NCBI GenBank assembly: GCA_028023455.1
Contig: JAQFVV010000013.1
Span: 10,074,411-10,138,410 of the forward strand
Direction: 5' to 3'
DNA from: Epiperipatus broadwayi
Lineage: Eukaryota; Onychophora; Udeonychophora; Euonychophora; Peripatidae
DNA length: 64,000 nt
Shown here: piece after piece, positions 59,856-64,000 of the stretch
Position numbering within the stretch: position 1 is the first letter of the stretch
How the letters are laid out: each line of letters opens with the position of its first letter
Notes under the pieces: model-generated
The model's database searches: none
What the model was told of the DNA's origin: nothing
What the model saw: only the letters and a program-made list of their open reading frames with translations
Translations under genes and position numbers: made by a program

Positions 59856-60700
59856 TTGGAAGATAATTGTTTTAAAAGAATTAGAAAGAATGAAGGAATA
59901 GAGGAAAATAAAATAATTAATAGGATTATAACTAATATGTATAAAAAAAGCTATATTAATATGGAGGAAGTTTTTATGTTGAAAAGAATGAATTTTAAAG
60001 ATGTTAAAATATATGGAGTACCAAAGATTCATAAAACAGGAATATCATTAAGGCCGATTATTAATAATGTTGATATATATTATAAAAATATATCAAAATG
60101 GTTATATAATAAAGTTTTTAAAAAATATGGAGAAATAAAAATAATAATGTGAGTAATTCAAGTGATTTTGTAAGATTTTTAAATGTATTTTTAGAAGGTA
60201 ATAATTATAAGAATGCATTTTTTGTTAAGTTAGATATATGTAGTATGTTTACAAATATAGAACCACATAAAGCATTTGAAATAATAATGGAAACATATAT
60301 TAAAGATAATAATAAGAATATAAAAATGGAATGCCATCAATTATATGAAATATTAAATATATGTTGTAAAGATGTTGCACTTATGTATAATGATGTGTAT
60401 TATAAACAATGTAAGGGTTTGAATATGGGGAATAGTTTCAGTGGATTATTAGCTCCAATATTATGAATGATTTTGAAGAAAAATGTTTGGTAATACAAGA
60501 TATAAACCTGTTTTTTTTTTTTACATTAGATATGGGGATGATTATTTTTTAGTGCTTAATGGAAATTATAGAAAATCAGAATTTTATAAAATATATTAAT
60601 TCAATTGATCATAATATTAAATTTACTATGGAAAAAGAAAAAATAATGTAATAAATTATATGGATGTTAATATAAAAAAAGTTATAAAGAATTATAAGAT
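59856..60700 (+). pseudogene. PLE-C reverse transcriptase, frameshifted
   Basis: Copies RNA onto nicked target DNA in intact relatives. The blocks in order are: VKIYGVPKIHKTGISLRPII at about 60004 (the PLE fingers signature), NAFFVKLDICSMFTNIEPHK at about 60212 with the first catalytic aspartate in LDICSMFTN, YKQCKGLNMGNSFSGLLAPI at about 60404, and the catalytic pair in IRYGDDYFLVLNGNYRK near 60525-60575 (YGDD instead of the usual Y(V/A)DD). The post-catalytic block INSIDHNIKFTME, then NYMDVNIKK, follows to about 60690. The frame changes twice. All three catalytic aspartates are still present. Confidence 0.8.
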
Positions 60701-60742
60701 ATGTATTGAAACAAATGTATTTAGAAAAGATACTTTTATGGG

Positions 60743-61357
60743 TTGATATGTAGTTGGGATTCAGACATAGAATATGAACATAAAATAAATATTATTAATA
60801 ACAGGATAAATAGAGTAATAAATTTATATTCTGAAGAAAAATTATTAAAAAAAATTAATAATATAAAAGAGGAAGATTTAAAAAATGATTATCCAGTCAA
60901 AATTATGGATAAATTATGTGATAAAAAAAATATTAAGCAAATAATAAGAAAGAGGAATAATAAAAAAGATATTAAGAACATTGTGTATAGTAGTTATAAT
61001 GTTTCAAAAGATACGTTTTTTTTTTTTAAATTAAAAAGATAATGAAAGATATAAATAATAAATATAAGGGAGAAAGTAGGTTAATTATTAAACCAATATA
61101 TAAAAATAATTTAATTTAGAGAATTAATTAATAACATAAAATATCAAGAAATATAAAAAATGAATGAAATTTATATAATTGAATGTTTGAATTGTAAGGG
61201 GGAGGATAAAAATGTGTCATATATTGGTACAATGAAAAATAAATTAAAAACTAGATTAAACAACATTTTAATGATAATAATTCAAATGTTAATATACATT
61301 ATAAAGAATTTGGACATAAAAATTTTGAATATAAAAACGTTAAAAAAGGTTAAATAA
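60743..61357 (+). pseudogene. PLE-C linker and GIY-YIG endonuclease
   Basis: From 60743 the frame continues the protein with CSWDSDIEYEHKINIINNRI, the PLE segment following the reverse-transcriptase domain. After a basic linker and a gap in the frame, 61160-61357 gives NEIYIIECLNCKGEDKNVSY with YIG at about 61224 and KNKLKTRLNNI, the LxxRxxxH block with the catalytic arginine kept and the usual histidine lost. CLNC is the first half of the cysteine pair typical of PLE GIY-YIG domains. The C-terminus is cut short by stops after 61357. Confidence 0.75.
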
Positions 61358-61863
61358 TATAAGGAAAGAATGATAAAAGAATATTTTTATGCAAAAAGAT
61401 ATAATCCAGTTTTAAATAGAATTAACGGTATAGATAAGGAAGGCAGATAAAAGATAATTGTTTTTGGGATTGTTAAAATCGAATTAAGTAAATGGTTAAA
61501 GGAAAGAAAAATGTGATTAAAAAAAAAAAGATATTGAAGGTATAGATTAGGAATGTAGATAATTGATATGGGTATGTTTGATAAATGGTTAGAGGATGAC
61601 ATAAGTTTTTACAATTAGGGGTGGGTTAAATTGATATAATATTTTTTTTAGGTTTGTTTTTTATACATTAAAATAGATTTGTACTTAGATGATGTAAAAA
61701 GAGAAGAATAAAAAAATTTTTTTGGGGTGATAGGGTGATGTAAGTAAAATATAATTATGTATTGTTAATATTTTTTATTATGAGGGATATGAAATGTTGT
61801 TGATATAAAAAAGATGATTTATATTGTTACATATATTTATAAATATGTATTTTTTGTTTGTAG

Positions 61864-61930
61864 ATCCTTGAAAATGACTGTAATGATGTAAAACGCTGAA
61901 ACGTTGGAAAGTGTATGACATAATATTATA
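61864..61930 (+). ncRNA. Degenerate hammerhead-like motif in PLE-C 3' repeat
   Basis: CTGTAATGATGTAAAACGCTGAAACGTTGGAAAG has the spacing of a PLE terminal hammerhead: a CTGANGA-like block, a short stem II, then GAAAC with a self-complementary ACGT stem III and a GTT cleavage triplet. The core is not intact (CTGTAATGATG), so activity is unlikely. It is best taken as a remnant of the ribozyme known from PLE terminal repeats. Confidence 0.4.
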
Positions 61931-61960
61931 CATATATATGTTCATTGTTAATAATGAAAA

Positions 61961-61967
61961 TAAAGTT
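61961..61967 (+). promoter_or_regulatory. Poly(A) signal at PLE-C 3' end
   Basis: AATAAAG about 60 bases after the hammerhead-like motif, followed by a T-rich and then A-rich stretch, as expected near the end of the element. Confidence 0.4.
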
Positions 61968-62437
61968 TTTTTGAAAAGAAAAAAGAAGATTATGCATTTA
62001 TTTATATATTTTGGAGAACATATATATTTTAAAACAAAAAATTGTATTAATTTGTTGGTGGTGAATAATGGTATTTTATGGTGAACAATAATGGAATTAT
62101 ATAATTTTATAATGAGTTAAATCATTTCATAAAATGATGAAATAAAAACCAATTTCAATTGTGTCATTTGAATTTCATAAAAAGGAAAATTTGTTGTATC
62201 CATTTGATCATTTACAGTTCTACTTCTGCAATATGATTCAGTTCATTATTCAAATTAAGATACTTATTTCTGATTATATATTATTTCATTAGTCATTGCC
62301 ACTTATTTCTTGTGTTCTGGTTGCTATGCAATTTTATTTCTTATGATTAAGATTATTTAAATCTTTTTAATTGATATTGTTCTTATTATTAAACATCTTT
62401 GATTTTTTTTTATAAAATAGCATCTGAATCTTTACAA

Positions 62438-63050
62438 ATATATGAGGTAATAATCTGAAATCTGGGTGCAGCCACTTGATGGTGTTGTTTCTGTGCAAAA
62501 ATAATGAAATGCAACATTACCAGGGCATGATGGTTTCCAAATCCAAAGGATCCAAATACAAACAATATGTCAAAAGATGCATTACTCTGATACAGGCAAT
62601 ATTATAATTTCCAAAACAACGTACAACACGTGACTTATGTGAAATGGTGCAGGGTCATAACTCTTTTGCAATTTTTTTCACCTTCTACAATATGTAGGGT
62701 AGCATGGTGTCAGCCTTACAATTATTACTATGTAATAGTATGTCAGGTAGATTGCAACATTATTACTTCGAATGCACATTAAAACAGTTATGGCCAGTTG
62801 AATTACATACACCCTCACATTGTATGGTAGTGATCTTTGAAGTGTTTACTATTTCCATAATACCACAAAGCACATCAGTAGGCCATAATATTGGTGTGAA
62901 ATGCCATCTATACTTGATAATGGCTAATATAAACAGAATTGTTCTATACACCATAAATTTGGCTGTGGAAATGGCATATTTCTGTGCTTTTGCTCTGAAA
63001 CAATGCCATCAAGTGACTGCACCCAGACTTCAGATGATTACCATATATGA
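62438..63050. mobile_element. Non-autonomous hAT-like MITE, copy 2, with 8-bp TSD
   Basis: The element spans 62446-63042 (597 bp), beginning GGTAATAATCTGAAATCTGG and ending CCAGACTTCAGATGATTACC. The inverted repeats run about 55 bp, including CACTTGATGGYRTTGTTTC. The 8-bp sequence ATATATGA flanks both ends (62438-62445 and 63043-63050). It shares internal blocks with copy 1 (AAAAGATGCATTACTC, TAATGGCTAATATRAACAGAA, TGTTCTATA) and similar length, so the two form one family whose TIRs have diverged. Open frames inside are not coding. Confidence 0.9.
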
Positions 63051-63054
63051 TTAT

Positions 63055-64000
63055 TAAAATTGTTGCTGATATATAGGGAACAATGTTCTAGATAATTGAT
63101 CAGCATTGGATAATCTTTTGTTCAATTCCTGTTAATTTGTAAATGACAAATATGTTGTTTAAAGGGGTAATGAATTTACTTTGCTGTATGATGATACAAC
63201 AAATAGCAACATATATTAACATTTAACATCTAGCTTTGAATGTAAGATTATAATAAAAGTTAGTGAGTGGAAGCAAGCTATCATCAATGCTCAATGAATA
63301 TATCATTTATTTGTTTGTGTTATGTTATTACCTTTCTAATCTTATCACAGAACTTACATATATACAGGCACCACCATCCTTTATATAATAGAATATTTGA
63401 CATATACAAAATTAGAAAAATTGCAAATTATTTTAAATACTCCTTATTGTTTGCAATTGAATAATTCAAATTTAATAGCCAAAAAGAGATAAAATATCAC
63501 TCATTAATAGCAAACTAAGTTTTTTAGCATACCATTGAAAATTGACTAACAATTAAACTTAATACTAGAAATAAGAGAAAAATATCTTTCTTGCAGTCAT
63601 TAGCAGCAGAATAAACTCTTCATTATAAAAATGTTAAATTCAGAGCATGCATTATTTTAAATACTATTAAAAGTGTGATGTTTAAAATAATATATAGTAG
63701 TTCTCTATTCATAATTAAAAAAAGGCTTAATAAAAAAATAAAATTAGAAATTAATATAAAAAAGTCATTTTCTAACTTTTAATTTTTTACTTGCAATCTT
63801 ATTGTTGTATGATGTGTTTGCAAATATCACTTGCAATTAGTAAAAGTAGATCTTTTATCTTCCTTATAAAAATCATCGTTTTTTAAAAGTGTCCAGTTTT
63901 GAAATTTTAAACTTGAATTTTATTATCTATAATTTTAATGCATCTAAATTTTATTTATATATAGTATAAATAATACAAATTTAATTTTATATAGGTAGAA
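63055..64000. other. AT-rich spacer at right edge, nothing recognised
   Basis: No repeat or coding signal is evident. The frame 63267-63464 has no recognisable family. Confidence 0.5.

Larger units (their letters stand above)
59049..61975 (+). mobile_element. Penelope-like retroelement, best preserved copy (PLE-C)
   Basis: The coding part runs as a chain of long lysine/isoleucine/asparagine-rich frames all on the plus strand: N-terminal pieces (59049-59261, 59499-59798), the reverse transcriptase (59856-60700), a basic linker (60743-61042) and a GIY-YIG domain (61160-61357). A 3' region follows with a TGAAACGTTGG motif at about 61898 and an AATAAA at about 61961. Frames change at about 60150, 60470-60520 (at a poly-T run) and 60735, and some stops occur, so this copy is inactive, but it is far less decayed than PLE-A and PLE-B. 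The reverse transcriptase is close in style to PLE-A. The A-rich coding strand may reflect strong codon bias toward A/T. Confidence 0.85.

Noticed and set aside
62704-63057. 117-residue open frame and its minus-strand shadow
   Set aside because: It lies inside the non-autonomous MITE and reads through its terminal inverted repeat; no transposase motif.

Overview
This is a strongly AT-rich stretch of nuclear DNA from an animal, probably an invertebrate. Evidence for that is long gene-free spacers, many AT microsatellites, tRNA-derived SINEs, non-LTR retrotransposon remnants, Penelope-like elements (PLEs) with GIY-YIG endonuclease domains, a Merlin transposase relic, a Tigger/pogo-like relic, hAT-type MITEs and hammerhead-ribozyme repeats. 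I cannot name the species. There is no operon structure and no intact long reading frame; the sequence is mostly intergenic or intronic.

Layout. 0-5.6 kb: an unassigned peptide near the left edge, a near-perfect hairpin at 3.5 kb, a decayed minus-strand PLE (3.74-5.23 kb) and a Merlin transposase fragment (5.27-5.58 kb). 6-15 kb: foldback repeats, four copies of one tRNA-derived SINE and a foldback family around 14-15 kb, with one SINE nested inside it. 15-21.9 kb: mostly featureless AT-rich DNA with long AT tracts. 21.9-23.1 kb: two candidate host-gene exons with consistent splice sites, phase, stop and poly(A) signal, followed directly by a second decayed PLE (23.2-24.7 kb) and a CR1/Jockey-like LINE (25.5-27.26 kb). 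27.4-29.4 kb: old diverged repeats. 30-30.6 kb: the Tigger-like relic. 30.7-46 kb: mainly spacer with foldbacks at 35.6-36.7 kb and LINE tails.

46.09-46.67 kb and 62.45-63.04 kb hold two copies of one non-autonomous element, each with long terminal inverted repeats and a perfect 8-bp target duplication. 48-49.5 kb and 54.4-55 kb hold LINE remnants. 51.707-53.330 kb is the most striking locus: one inverted and three tandem units of about 450 bp, each carrying a type I hammerhead ribozyme, the whole flanked by a perfect 13-bp direct repeat. 53.48-54.09 kb, 55.52-56.30 kb: foldbacks. 57.3-58.0 kb: RTE-like LINE tail. 58.2-58.5 kb: opposed SINE heads. 59.0-61.98 kb: the best preserved PLE, plus strand, with reverse transcriptase and GIY-YIG pieces, frameshifted.

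Most of the recognisable genes are thus transposon genes, all apparently broken. The autonomous families (PLE, LINE) and the non-autonomous ones (hammerhead repeats, SINEs, MITEs) sit side by side; the PLEs are plausible sources of the machinery that mobilised the hammerhead units, and the LINEs could do the same for the SINEs, but that is inference.
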